A stretch of DNA of 64,000 nucleotides from PXAP01 sp964520585. Lineage in GTDB: Bacteria; Bacteroidota; Bacteroidia; Bacteroidales; PUMT01. The notes under the pieces are model-generated. The model saw only the letters and a list, made by a program, of their open reading frames with translations. It made no database searches and was not told the DNA's origin. This document shows, in pieces, positions 1 to 8,933 of the stretch (position 1 is the first letter of the stretch; each line of letters begins with the position of its first letter). The stretch is from contig CAZFOO010000009.1 of NCBI GenBank assembly GCA_964520585.1, forward strand, positions 8,299 through 72,298, written 5' to 3'. A program made the translations under genes and the position numbers.

Positions 1-135
1 CAGGGTGATACCTTATGGGATATTGCAAGGCAATTCCCCGGGGTGACTTACAGTGATATTCTCCGGCTTAATAACCTTAGCAGTGCAAAGCGTATTTTTC
101 CTGGTCAGAAGTTGAAAATTAAACCGGCCGGCTGA
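1..135 (+). CDS. C-terminal end of a LysM-domain protein (partial)
   Basis: The window opens inside a reading frame that ends with TGA at 133-135. The 44 visible residues form one complete-looking LysM repeat: it starts QGDTLWDIARQF, continues through ILRLNNL and ends with FPGQKLKIKP, the usual order of the LysM fold. LysM domains bind the glycan of peptidoglycan, so the product is probably an envelope protein, for example a wall hydrolase or a LysM scaffold. Nothing upstream is visible, so the catalytic part, if any, is unknown. About 100 bases separate it from the acyl-transfer gene pair that follows in the same direction. Confidence 0.8.
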   Translation, partial: QGDTLWDIARQFPGVTYSDILRLNNLSSAKRIFPGQKLKIKPAG

Positions 136-234
136 TAGCAGATAAACACCGGATGGTTTTTGTATTATAACGGTTATATTTCCGGGAGCCGTCGAAGAAA
201 TAAATGCACTGTTTTTTAATCATAGTCTGTGTAA

Positions 235-1755
235 ATGAGACAAGGGATCAAGCCATCCGCTGTTTTATTATTTCTTTTTACAGTATTTATTATCCTGGCA
301 GCAATATCTGCTGTTTTTCCTCCTGGCGGGTTGCAAATATTACCTGGTGTGCATCTCCATTTCCCTGGCTTTCGTGATTTATTCGATCCGGAGAAGCCTG
401 AATATGCCGATATTTCTTATCTTACTGAAGTGTGGGATCCTGCTCAGGATTCTGTTATTCTGCATTATCCCGAAGTACTTCCCCCCGAATCAGAGACGGA
501 AATACCCGAAAAAGCCGAATCAGATAGTGCAACAGAGAGATCTGTTGTTGCTGCTGATGAAGAAAAATTGCGCAGGCTTGTATTTCCTCTGCAGCTTCCT
601 CCGGGTAACGATACTGTTATGGATGCGTTTTATAAGGCACTTTACAATACCAGAAACAATACAAGAGTCCGCATCATTCATTATGGGGACTCCCAGATAG
701 AGAATGACCGTATAACCTCTGCAATGAGGAATCTCTTTCAGATCAGGTTTGGTGGAGGCGGCCCCGGCATGTTTCCCGTGATATCACCTGTACCTCACAA
801 TGCTTCCGTGCGTGTCAGTACAACAGGCGACTGGCAAAGATTTACTCCCCTGGAAGGAGGTAAAGGCAGTACCAATCATAACCGTTACGGATTACTGCTT
901 TCCTACTCAAAGCTGACCACGCATGATTTTGAAAATGATATTGACGGATCGGTTACTATCCGGCCTACAGGGATTGGTTACAGCCGTTCCCGGCAGATGA
1001 ACGAATTAAACTTGTATTTTGGTTATAATAAAGCACCCTTCACCATGGAGCTTAGATCGGGAGAAGAAACTGTTGATGCTGAATTATTTTTCCCTTCCGA
1101 CTCTCTCATGACGGTATCCTGGTCACTTTCGGGCAATCCTGAAGAGTATTCAATTATCATTAAAGGACAGGATAGTCCCGAAATATATTCGGTATCAATA
1201 GATAATCCGGTTGGAGTGGCTGTAGATAATGTCGCCCTGAGGGGAAGCGCCGGACTGGAATTTGCCGGTACCGATGCAGCACTGATGAAACAAATGACCG
1301 GTGATCTTAATACCGGACTCATAATCATGCAGTTTGGAGTAAATGTTGTTCCGCACGTTGTCGACGATTATACCTATTATGAAAATTCTATGTTCAGGCA
1401 GTTACGGTTTATCAAATCACTTGATCCCGATATCCCTGTTATTGTGGTGGGTGTTTCTGATATGTCAGAAATAAATCAGTCCGGTTACCCGGTATCTTAT
1501 CCCAATATCGAAAAGATACGCGATGCCCAGAGAAATGCAGCTTTCCGGGCAGGATTTCCCTTCTGGGACCTTTATGAAGCTATGGGGGGTAGAAATTCCA
1601 TGCCGGCCTGGGTTGCTGCTGAGCCGTCACTAGGGCAGACCGATTATACTCATTTTTCTTACCGGGGTTCCACCCTGATAGGAGAATTGCTTTTTAATGC
1701 TATAATAGCAGGATATGACAATTATCTGGATAGTTACTCAAAGTCGCAGCAGTAA
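235..1755 (+). CDS. SGNH/GDSL hydrolase-like membrane-anchored protein, probable partner of an MBOAT O-acyltransferase
   Basis: This 506-residue protein has one N-terminal membrane segment (about residues 9-28), a Pro/Glu-rich linker, and then an SGNH-like domain. The block I motif is GDS at 151-153 in RIIHYGDSQIEND, a block III-like QFGVN follows late in the protein, and the catalytic pair DxxH is Asp470/His473 in DYTHFSY. This architecture is that of AlgJ/AlgX-like and related periplasmic acetylesterase/acetyltransferases. The gene sits 26 bases before an AlgI-type MBOAT, which supports a two-protein O-acylation system: the MBOAT moves an acyl group across the membrane and this protein places it on an extracytoplasmic polymer. 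The acceptor is not shown by the sequence. Confidence 0.75.
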   Translation: MRQGIKPSAVLLFLFTVFIILAAISAVFPPGGLQILPGVHLHFPGFRDLFDPEKPEYADISYLTEVWDPAQDSVILHYPEVLPPESETEIPEKAESDSATERSVVAADEEKLRRLVFPLQLPPGNDTVMDAFYKALYNTRNNTRVRIIHYGDSQIENDRITSAMRNLFQIRFGGGGPGMFPVISPVPHNASVRVSTTGDWQRFTPLEGGKGSTNHNRYGLLLSYSKLTTHDFENDIDGSVTIRPTGIGYSRSRQMNELNLYFGYNKAPFTMELRSGEETVDAELFFPSDSLMTVSWSLSGNPEEYSIIIKGQDSPEIYSVSIDNPVGVAVDNVALRGSAGLEFAGTDAALMKQMTGDLNTGLIIMQFGVNVVPHVVDDYTYYENSMFRQLRFIKSLDPDIPVIVVGVSDMSEINQSGYPVSYPNIEKIRDAQRNAAFRAGFPFWDLYEAMGGRNSMPAWVAAEPSLGQTDYTHFSYRGSTLIGELLFNAIIAGYDNYLDSYSKSQQ

Positions 1756-1781
1756 CGTGAATAACTTTAACTGACGGCCTG

Positions 1782-3308
1782 ATGGATCTGTTTCGTAGTA
1801 TTTTTACTTTTTATGAAGATGAGCCAATGCTTTTCACCCGGTTATACTTCTGGGGTTTTTTTTTCGTGCTGTTGCTGTTTTATAGTCTGTTATACCGGAA
1901 GAAAACCCTGAGGAATGCCTACCTGTTTTTCATGAGTCTTTATTTTTATTACCAGTCCGGAGGATATTTTTTTTCACTTCTTATCTTTTCAACCATTGTT
2001 GATTATACATTGGGGCATCTTATATACCGTGCCGCCGGACAAGTCCGCAAGAAAATATTTTTAACCATAAGTATATTTATTAATATCGGACTCCTGGCCT
2101 GGTTTAAATATGCATATTTCTTTGCAGATGTTTTCAACATTATTACAGGAAGTGATCATGAAGTGGTAAATTTTCTGACTCTTTTTTATAACAGGATTGC
2201 CGGTGGAGATCTGGATGTTTCTATCATTATTCTACCTGTGGGAATTTCCTTTTTTACATTCCAGACTATCAGTTATACCGTCGATGTTTACAGGAAAAAG
2301 CTTAAACCGGTGGGGAATATTATTGATTTTGGGTTTTATGTTTCTTTCTTCCCTCAGCTTGTTGCAGGTCCCATTGTCAGAGCCGCAGAATTCATGCCCC
2401 AGTTATACAGTAAATTCAGTTTGAGTATCCGGGAAATGGGGTATGCTGTTTTTTTGATATTGAACGGACTTATAAAAAAAATGATAATATCCGATTATAT
2501 CTCGGTTAATTTTGTTGACCGGGTATTTGATAATCCATTATCCTATACCGGGTTTGAAAACTTAATGGCTATTTACGGTTATTCAGTTCAGATATATTGT
2601 GATTTTTCCGGTTATACCGATATAGCTATCGGAGTAGCTTTGCTTCTTGGCTTCCGGTTGCCCATTAACTTTAATTCACCCTATAAAGCTACAGATATTT
2701 CAGATTTCTGGCGGCGATGGCATATATCACTGTCATCCTGGCTGAGGGATTATCTCTATATACCTCTTGGCGGCAACAGAAAAGGTAAATTACGTACCTA
2801 TGCCAATATTATTGTTACCATGTTGCTGGGTGGATTGTGGCATGGCGCCAGCATAAGGTTTCTAATATGGGGAGGGCTTCACGGACTTGCTCTTACCGTG
2901 CATAAATTATTCACAGCTGTTTTCCCTGACAAAAGATACATTGGTGCGGGAGGGGGAAAAGTGAGGCGGTTTATTTCCCTGTTTGTAACTTTCCAGTTCG
3001 TCTCTTTCACCTGGCTGTTTTTCCGTGGAGAAAGCATGCGGGTTGTAAATAATATGCTGTACAGGATATTCCGGTCTTTTGACTGGGGACTTATACCGGA
3101 GATGGTCGTGTCTCATAGTGAAGTTTTTATGCTTATAGTTATAGCGATGGCTATTCACTGGCTTCCTTCCGGTATAAAGGAATATTACCGTGGTTTATTT
3201 ATCCGGTCCCCGATAATAGTAAAGATCCTTCTGGCAGTACTTGTTGTTTTTGTTATTTACCAGGTAAAGACGGCCGGAACACAACCTTTTATATATTTCC
3301 GTTTTTAA
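1782..3308 (+). CDS. MBOAT-family membrane-bound O-acyltransferase (AlgI-like)
   Basis: A 508-residue polytopic membrane protein with roughly ten or more hydrophobic segments. The MBOAT signature is clear: DFWRRWHISLSSWLRDYLYIP around 308-328 with His314, and GGLWHGA at 350-356 with the invariant catalytic His354. Similarity is to AlgI/DltB/PatA proteins, which transfer acyl groups from a cytoplasmic donor across the inner membrane to a wall or exopolysaccharide acceptor. It follows the SGNH-like gene by 26 bases, so both are probably co-transcribed and work together. It ends near a hairpin with a T run about 240 bases downstream. Which polymer is acylated is unknown, and no glycosyltransferase genes are visible nearby. 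Confidence 0.88.
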   Translation: MDLFRSIFTFYEDEPMLFTRLYFWGFFFVLLLFYSLLYRKKTLRNAYLFFMSLYFYYQSGGYFFSLLIFSTIVDYTLGHLIYRAAGQVRKKIFLTISIFINIGLLAWFKYAYFFADVFNIITGSDHEVVNFLTLFYNRIAGGDLDVSIIILPVGISFFTFQTISYTVDVYRKKLKPVGNIIDFGFYVSFFPQLVAGPIVRAAEFMPQLYSKFSLSIREMGYAVFLILNGLIKKMIISDYISVNFVDRVFDNPLSYTGFENLMAIYGYSVQIYCDFSGYTDIAIGVALLLGFRLPINFNSPYKATDISDFWRRWHISLSSWLRDYLYIPLGGNRKGKLRTYANIIVTMLLGGLWHGASIRFLIWGGLHGLALTVHKLFTAVFPDKRYIGAGGGKVRRFISLFVTFQFVSFTWLFFRGESMRVVNNMLYRIFRSFDWGLIPEMVVSHSEVFMLIVIAMAIHWLPSGIKEYYRGLFIRSPIIVKILLAVLVVFVIYQVKTAGTQPFIYFRF

Positions 3309-3487
3309 CCGGTTTTGCCGTTTGCCTCCTGCCCGGGTAATTCACTGTAGTTCCATTAATACCGGCATGGATATCTGAGCTTAATGATGGATATCCACGT
3401 TTATAAAAAGGAAACTTATATCCAGATGATTTTATAATATTTTAACAATTCCTGTCCAATAATCGGGGGAAACATCTGTTTATTTAA

Positions 3488-3540
3488 CAGGTTTAGGTTA
3501 ATGTAGTTTTCTTAGGTTTTAGGTTTAGTTTTAGGTTAAT
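3488..3540. repeat. Degenerate TTAGGTT-type short repeat tract
   Basis: Five near-copies of the word TTAGGTT or TTTAGGTT occur in about 50 bases, separated by T-rich spacers of varying length. The tract is imperfect, non-coding and lies just before the terminator hairpin. It looks like slippage-prone low-complexity DNA; no function can be read from it. Confidence 0.55.
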
Positions 3541-3546
3541 AAGGGT

Positions 3547-3579
3547 AAAAGGGGGAGCACGCTTGTGTTTCCCCTTTTT
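3547..3579 (+). terminator. Probable intrinsic terminator downstream of the MBOAT gene
   Basis: The left arm AAAAGGGGG pairs with CCCCTTTTT, the inner AGCAC/GTGTT continues the stem around a GCTT loop, and the right arm ends in a run of five T. It is 240 bases after the MBOAT stop codon. The A run on the left could also let it act on the leftward hydF transcript. Confidence 0.6.
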
Positions 3580-3650
3580 GCTGGTATACCCGTTCATAAT
3601 ATGTGGGTAGGTGGTTAATTGTTGATTATGGGAGCACCTTTAAAACAAGG

Positions 3651-3740
3651 ACCCCTGAAGCGTCATTTCTGATTTAAAGGTCACCTGAAGCATCATCCCT
3701 GATTAAAGATACTCCGAAGCATCATCCCTGATTTTAACGA
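3651..3740. repeat. Three imperfect 29-31 bp tandem repeats overlapping the end of hydF
   Basis: Three consecutive units start at about 3651, 3682 and 3711. Each contains CCGAAGC or CTGAAGC followed by a (G/A)TCAT(C/T)(C/T)CTGATT core. The rightmost unit encodes the last residues of HydF (RDDASEYL); the other two lie beyond the stop codon. This looks like a local duplication of the gene's 3' end that has since decayed. Confidence 0.7.
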
Positions 3741-4935
3741 AAGGTGCGACCGCCCTTTTATAAATTCCCTGGACCCATGCAATGGCCATTCCGTAATTTG
3801 TTACAGGAACACCGGCATCAGCTGCGGGCCTGATGCGGTTAGTGAGTTGTCTGCGGGTTATAACACATCCGCCGCACTGGATTACCATGGCGTATTCATT
3901 TATGGGCCGGGGCAGTGCACCAAGTCCCCCGACAACATCAAACTCCAGTTGCCTGCCTGTAAAATTGCTTATCCACCGGGGTATTTTGACCCTTCCTATA
4001 TCATCACAGGATACATGATGGGTGCACGACTCCAGGATAAGCAACCGGTCACCGTTCTTAAGTTCAGATATTTTTGGTGTCCCTTTCAGGTAAAGTCCAA
4101 AATCGCCACGGTACCTGGCCAGAATTATGCTAAAGCTGGTCAGCGGAATGTCGGGTGGGACGGAGGCATCTGCCTGGGCAAATATCTGGCTGTCGGTGAT
4201 TGCCAGCTTGGGTTTGATATTGGTTTTTCTTAAAAATGCATCCACCTCTTTTTCCTTAAGAACCACAGAAACACAATCATTGTCCAGTATGTCACGTATA
4301 GTCTGAACCTGCGGAAGTATCAGTCTGCCGGCAGGTGCCTGAACATCTATAGGTGTAATAAGCAACACAATATCACCATAACTGAGAAGATCTCCTATAA
4401 GTCCCGTTGATTTCCAGGCTGAATCGGGTATAGCAGATCTGATTGCCGAAATAATCTCCTCCGGATATTTTTTCTGTTTACTGCTGAATTCAACTATTTC
4501 ACTTCCGGTAAAGCTTCTGATCTTAGTTTTGGTTTGGTTATCCAGTTTTTCAAGATCTGATTTATTATGGATTATAAAAAAGGGCAGGTCAAATTTTTTA
4601 AATTCCGAGACCAGTTTCTTTTCAGGATCTCCAAACTGGTTTTTTGTAATCACCAGAATCGCCAGGTCTACATTCTTTATGCTATCAAGAGTTTTGGCTA
4701 TTCTCTTTTCACCTAAAATCCCGCTGTCGTCAGATCCTGCGGTATCAATTAGTACCACCGGCCCGAACCCGGTTATCTCAAATGATTTTTTCACCGGATC
4801 GGTAGTAGTCCCCGCTACCTCTGATACTATAGCTATATCATACCCTGCAAGAATGTTTATAAGCGTACTTTTGCCATTATTCCTCCGCCCGTAGATGCCT
4901 ATATGGGGTTTCCCCTCTTTGCCTTTTTGCATCAC
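3703..4935 (-). CDS. hydF: [FeFe]-hydrogenase H-cluster maturation GTPase HydF
   Basis: HydF is the scaffold GTPase that carries the two-iron precursor of the H-cluster and delivers it to the [FeFe]-hydrogenase. The 410-residue protein has a full Era/TrmE-like G domain: P-loop GRRNNGKS (16-23), the GTT of switch I, DTAG (64-67) and NKSD (124-127). The C-terminal cluster-binding cysteines are present as C304-x-H306 and, 47 residues on, C354-GG-C357. This matches the family pattern CxH...CxxC, although the residue before C354 is Gln where many members have His. Family length is about 400, so the gene is complete. The partner maturases hydE and hydG and the hydrogenase itself are not in the window. 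The next gene upstream is divergent. Confidence 0.95.
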   Translation of the reverse strand: MMQKGKEGKPHIGIYGRRNNGKSTLINILAGYDIAIVSEVAGTTTDPVKKSFEITGFGPVVLIDTAGSDDSGILGEKRIAKTLDSIKNVDLAILVITKNQFGDPEKKLVSEFKKFDLPFFIIHNKSDLEKLDNQTKTKIRSFTGSEIVEFSSKQKKYPEEIISAIRSAIPDSAWKSTGLIGDLLSYGDIVLLITPIDVQAPAGRLILPQVQTIRDILDNDCVSVVLKEKEVDAFLRKTNIKPKLAITDSQIFAQADASVPPDIPLTSFSIILARYRGDFGLYLKGTPKISELKNGDRLLILESCTHHVSCDDIGRVKIPRWISNFTGRQLEFDVVGGLGALPRPINEYAMVIQCGGCVITRRQLTNRIRPAADAGVPVTNYGMAIAWVQGIYKRAVAPFVKIRDDASEYL

Positions 4936-5145
4936 ATTTAATTTTGCTGTAATTGTATATCTGTGTTTGAAATTATGTTTTTTTAATGACTATAATCAAA
5001 CCTGATTGTTATAAAACATAAAGAAATATTTTCGTATTTTGTATCTTTACAATATGTTATCTGCCGAAAAACGGCTTTTCATTTTATGGTTTCAATTTAC
5101 CAGGGTTAGGCATTTTTTATTCCTGGGTTAAATAAATTCTATCTG

Positions 5146-5153
5146 CAAAGATA
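5146..5153 (-). promoter_or_regulatory. Candidate -7 element (TATCTTTG) for hydF inside a small palindrome
   Basis: Read on the minus strand, TATCTTTG matches the Bacteroidetes TAnnTTTG -7 box. It sits in a perfect inverted repeat, CTATCT-GCAA-AGATAG on the plus strand. A clear -33 TTG at the right distance is not seen, and the implied hydF leader is about 200 bases, so the call is tentative. Confidence 0.35.
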
Positions 5154-5191
5154 GCATCCGGACGGTTACTTCGGTTAAAAAGATATTATTT

Positions 5192-7378
5192 ATGCAATAC
5201 TATCCAGAAAAAATAGCTCTTTCTGTTAAATCTGCAAAATTGCTGCGCAGATTGTTCAATGAAAATCCGAGACTTGATAAGATATTCAGGAAATCGGAAT
5301 CGGAGGGTGATGCATTTCATTTATTACGGGAATGGGCAGAAGAGGTTATTGAAGATAATCCGCATGCAAAATACTACTACAGGCAGGAAAAATCGGGGAA
5401 GGATGCCTTTTCCATGCTGAGGTGGAAAGATATTGCTGCAATTCGTATACTCGATTACCTTGATTATGCCGGCCGTGAATTTGATAATCCTTATCGCCGT
5501 GGCGAGAAAATGATTACCAATCCATTCGGCTTCCTATGGCTTGCTGCCAAAAACGGCAAGGGAGGTACAAAACCGCTTTTCTTTGAAGATATGATCCAGC
5601 TGTTCCGTCAACTGACGGGGCAATTGCCAAAACCCGGACCAGGCAAAAAGACCGTAATGCAATGGATGGAGCGCTGGAGGCATGGAAGGGAAAGTGATAT
5701 TATTAGTGAACGGGAGGAGAACAAGGAGAGAATAATTGGGATCCTTGTAAAAAGAATAGAGGATTGTGGTAAGGCTAACAACAACAGCAGGTATGTGTTT
5801 CGCAACGGGATGAGCAGTCAGGAAAAAATTGAACAGGTGAGAGAATGGTGGGATGACCACAGGTTCCATCTACGGTTTGCGGTACGTTCCCCCTCCCTGC
5901 TTAATGAGCTTCTGGATCATTCCCTTGATCTTCATACACTGAAGTTGATGGAGCGGGCCGAGGAGAAGGGTATTCCCTTTTTTGTGAATCCATATTATCT
6001 TTCCCTGCTCAGCACCCGTGCATCCCGGTATGCTGCAGGGGCCGATCTTGCCATCAGACATTACGTAATATACAGTAAGCCACTGATCGATCAGTTCGGA
6101 AATATCGAGGCATGGGAAAAAGAAGATAAGGTCCGGCCTGGAAAACCAAATGCAGCCGGATGGATATTGCCTTCCTTTCATAACGTACACCGGAGATATC
6201 CGGAAGTTGCCATTATGATCCCCGATACAGTAGGAAGGGCCTGTGGGGGGCTTTGCGTGTCATGCCAGCGTATGTATGATTTTCAAAGGGGTAACCTGAA
6301 TTTCAACCTGGATAAACTTAAACCTGACGAGACCTGGTCTGAAAAACTCAGGCGCCTGCTGGATTATTATGAACAAGATACACAACTAAGGGACATTCTT
6401 ATTACCGGAGGTGATGCCTTAATGAGTGCCGATAAGTCGCTCGAAAACATGCTCAACGAAGTATACAAAATGGCACTCAGAAAGAAGGAGGCAAATAAAG
6501 GGAGGCCGGAGGGTAAAAAATATGCCGAGTTGTTACGGATAAGACTGGGAACCCGGTTGCTTGCTTATTTACCCCAACGTGTAACTCCCCGCCTTAAAGA
6601 AATACTTTCGGAATTCAGGAGAAAGGCTTCTGAGATCGGAATAAAACAATTTGTTATCCAGACCCATTTTGAAAGCCCCATGGAAGTCACCCCCGAGGCC
6701 AGTCAGGCTGTAACCAGGCTTATCTCTGCCGGGTGGACAGTAACCAACCAGCTTGTTTTCACTGCATCGGCCAGCAGGAGAGGGCATACCGCCATGCTTC
6801 GAAAGGTGTTAAATGATATTGGTGTAATAACCTATTATACCTTCACCGTAAAGGGGTTTCATGAAAATACCTTTAACTATGCAACTAATGCAAGGGCTGT
6901 CCAGGAACAGGCTGAGGAAAAGTATATCGGGCAGATTCCTCAAGGGCTTCAAAATAAGGTGAAAGATTTTTCTCTTGATACCGAAAATATGGTTGAAAAT
7001 CTTGCAAAACTCCGTGAAAAGGCAGATATTCCTTTTCTGGCTACCGACAGAAATGTGATCAATTTGCCGGCGGTAGGAAAAAGCATGACATTCCGGACTG
7101 TCGGGATAACCCGGTGGGGGAAGAGGATCCTGGAATTTGATCATGACCAGCACCGCTGGCATAGTCCCATAATCAATAAAATGGGCAAGGTAATAATAAT
7201 AGAAAGCAAAGCCGTGGGTGAATATCTGCACCAGCTTGAGGAAATGGGTGAAGATGTTGAAGAATATCAGAGTATATGGGGTTATTCGATAGGAGAGACC
7301 GAACCCAGATTCCCATTGTTTGAGTACCCGGAGTATGATTTTGGTGTGACAACTGAAATATCCAACCTTGAGATATAG
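5192..7378 (+). CDS. KamA-family radical SAM protein (long form, 728 aa)
   Basis: The radical SAM cluster motif is Cx3Cx2C: C351-GGL-C355-VS-C358, within DTVGRACGGLCVSCQRMYDF, the place and spacing seen in lysine 2,3-aminomutase. It is followed by the SAM-binding stretch ILITGGDALMS (about 402-412). The protein carries some 340 residues before the radical SAM core, far longer than the 400-470 of classical KamA. I do not see the PGGGGK-type lysine that binds PLP in aminomutases, so an aminomutase reaction should not be assumed. It is divergent from hydF and convergent with the aspartase gene (42 bases between stops). The substrate is unknown; the radical SAM assignment is firm. Confidence 0.82.
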   Translation: MQYYPEKIALSVKSAKLLRRLFNENPRLDKIFRKSESEGDAFHLLREWAEEVIEDNPHAKYYYRQEKSGKDAFSMLRWKDIAAIRILDYLDYAGREFDNPYRRGEKMITNPFGFLWLAAKNGKGGTKPLFFEDMIQLFRQLTGQLPKPGPGKKTVMQWMERWRHGRESDIISEREENKERIIGILVKRIEDCGKANNNSRYVFRNGMSSQEKIEQVREWWDDHRFHLRFAVRSPSLLNELLDHSLDLHTLKLMERAEEKGIPFFVNPYYLSLLSTRASRYAAGADLAIRHYVIYSKPLIDQFGNIEAWEKEDKVRPGKPNAAGWILPSFHNVHRRYPEVAIMIPDTVGRACGGLCVSCQRMYDFQRGNLNFNLDKLKPDETWSEKLRRLLDYYEQDTQLRDILITGGDALMSADKSLENMLNEVYKMALRKKEANKGRPEGKKYAELLRIRLGTRLLAYLPQRVTPRLKEILSEFRRKASEIGIKQFVIQTHFESPMEVTPEASQAVTRLISAGWTVTNQLVFTASASRRGHTAMLRKVLNDIGVITYYTFTVKGFHENTFNYATNARAVQEQAEEKYIGQIPQGLQNKVKDFSLDTENMVENLAKLREKADIPFLATDRNVINLPAVGKSMTFRTVGITRWGKRILEFDHDQHRWHSPIINKMGKVIIIESKAVGEYLHQLEEMGEDVEEYQSIWGYSIGETEPRFPLFEYPEYDFGVTTEISNLEI

Positions 7379-7420
7379 GCTTTCCAGGATTGATTTCCCT
7401 TTAATTAACTAATCCGGTAG

Positions 7421-8860
7421 TCAAAACAGATCTTTAAGAGAAAATCCTGTTTTTAGCAAATTGCCCGGTTCCAGTATTGAGGCCAGCCTTTCCGGATCTA
7501 TCACATTAATCTCTTTATTTGCAGCAAATATATCTATGTTTTTATTTTTCATAAGCACGGCCAGTTCGGTGGCTTTGTTATATCCTATATAAGGAACCAG
7601 TGCTGTGGTGATGGCCGGGCTGCCAATCAGCGCCGACTTTGATACCCTGCTGTTAATCTTTAGTCCCCCGAAAACACCATTCCTTAGCGAACTGCTTGCA
7701 GCAATGAGTAATTTGATACTCTCAAGCAGGGCATGACCGGTTAACGGTATATAAGCATTCAGGTCGAGGCAGCCCTGCGCAGATAGTGATGTTATGATCT
7801 GATCATTTGCATAAACCTTATGTGCGGTGCTGATAACGAACTCCGGTATTACGGGGTTGACCTTTCCGGGCATTATTGAACTCCCTGCCTGTACCGGGGG
7901 CAGGCTCAATTCATCTCTTCCTGAGATATCTGAGGAGAGCAGGCGAAGGTCGGATACCATTTTCTCAAGGTTGACCGCAAAAGACTTCAGAATTGCATGT
8001 ACCTCCACCAGACTGTCCTGGTTAACGGTTGCATCGGGCAGATTTTCAGCGCGCGACAATGGCAATCCGGTGAGGCGTCGTAATTCCGGAACCACCTCCA
8101 TTATGAAAAACCTTGGTACTGCCAGTCCTGTACCTGCAGCACTGCCCCCAAGGTTAACCGTCCTGATCCTTTCCATGCATTTGGAAACCCTCCACCAGTC
8201 CCTCGACAGAGCCTCATTATAAGCGCCAATCAGCATTCCCCATGATGAAGGTACTGCCTGCTGCATTTGGGTATATGCAATTCTCAGATGGCTGCGATGC
8301 TGGTTTTCGATGCCTTCGATAGCCGATCTCATGAGGTTGATCTCCTCTTCAAGCAGCAGCAGTAATTTAATGGCTGCTATCCTGAGAGAGGTGGGAATAA
8401 CATCATTGGTAGACTGATATATGTTTGCATGTTCTACCGGATCGACCGGACTGTAGTTGATGTTTTTGGAATTCAGCTCCCTGGTTGCAATATTGGCTAT
8501 AATCTCATTTATGTTCATGTTTAAGCTGGTGCCTGCTCCTCCCTGTAAGGCGGGCACAATAAAATGTTCGAAATGTTTTCCCCGGGCAATTTCTTCAGCG
8601 GCAAACTCCATTTTCTCAAGCACCTGATCATCAATTACCTTAATTCTATGGGGTATATGACCGTATTTCCCGATCGCGGCCTTTATGAAAGAATTGTAAG
8701 TGCGGTAACATGCCAGTTTGGTGATGCCCAGTGCCTGGTACCATTCCCGGTGAAACTCCATTTTACAGGGGAAATTATTGCAGGCTCTCTGAGAGTGTAT
8801 CCCATACAATGCACCGGAGGGTATTTCCATTTCCCCGAGAAAGTCTTTTTCGATCCTCAT
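7421..8860 (-). CDS. aspA: Aspartate ammonia-lyase (aspartase/fumarase superfamily)
   Basis: Aspartase splits L-aspartate into fumarate and ammonia. The 479-residue protein starts RIEKDFLGEMEIPSGALYGI, as aspartases do, and has the substrate-binding QSTNDV element near residue 160. The superfamily signature GSSIMPGKVNP (catalytic Ser loop) is intact. Aspartase is preferred over class II fumarase from the N-terminus and length, but the protein is fairly divergent and a related lyase cannot be excluded. It lies 73 bases after the sigma-54-type regulator gene in the same direction and may be co-transcribed. I recall aspartase genes as recurrent neighbours of hydrogenase maturation genes in anaerobes, which fits hydF 2.5 kb away. 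Confidence 0.82.
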   Translation of the reverse strand: MRIEKDFLGEMEIPSGALYGIHSQRACNNFPCKMEFHREWYQALGITKLACYRTYNSFIKAAIGKYGHIPHRIKVIDDQVLEKMEFAAEEIARGKHFEHFIVPALQGGAGTSLNMNINEIIANIATRELNSKNINYSPVDPVEHANIYQSTNDVIPTSLRIAAIKLLLLLEEEINLMRSAIEGIENQHRSHLRIAYTQMQQAVPSSWGMLIGAYNEALSRDWWRVSKCMERIRTVNLGGSAAGTGLAVPRFFIMEVVPELRRLTGLPLSRAENLPDATVNQDSLVEVHAILKSFAVNLEKMVSDLRLLSSDISGRDELSLPPVQAGSSIMPGKVNPVIPEFVISTAHKVYANDQIITSLSAQGCLDLNAYIPLTGHALLESIKLLIAASSSLRNGVFGGLKINSRVSKSALIGSPAITTALVPYIGYNKATELAVLMKNKNIDIFAANKEINVIDPERLASILEPGNLLKTGFSLKDLF

Positions 8861-8933
8861 ATTATGTAATGTTTTAATAAAAACGAGCAGTACAGCAGGT
8901 GCTGAACATTCGGGGAATTCCTGTATCGGGCAC

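Larger units (their letters stand above)
3309..3702. other. Non-coding gap between the MBOAT gene and hydF
   Basis: About 390 bases without a credible gene. The gap holds a TTAGG-rich degenerate tract (3488-3540), a GC-stem hairpin with T run that should end the rightward transcript (3547-3579), and imperfect 29-31 base repeats running into the 3' end of hydF. The two flanking genes converge. Confidence 0.6.
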
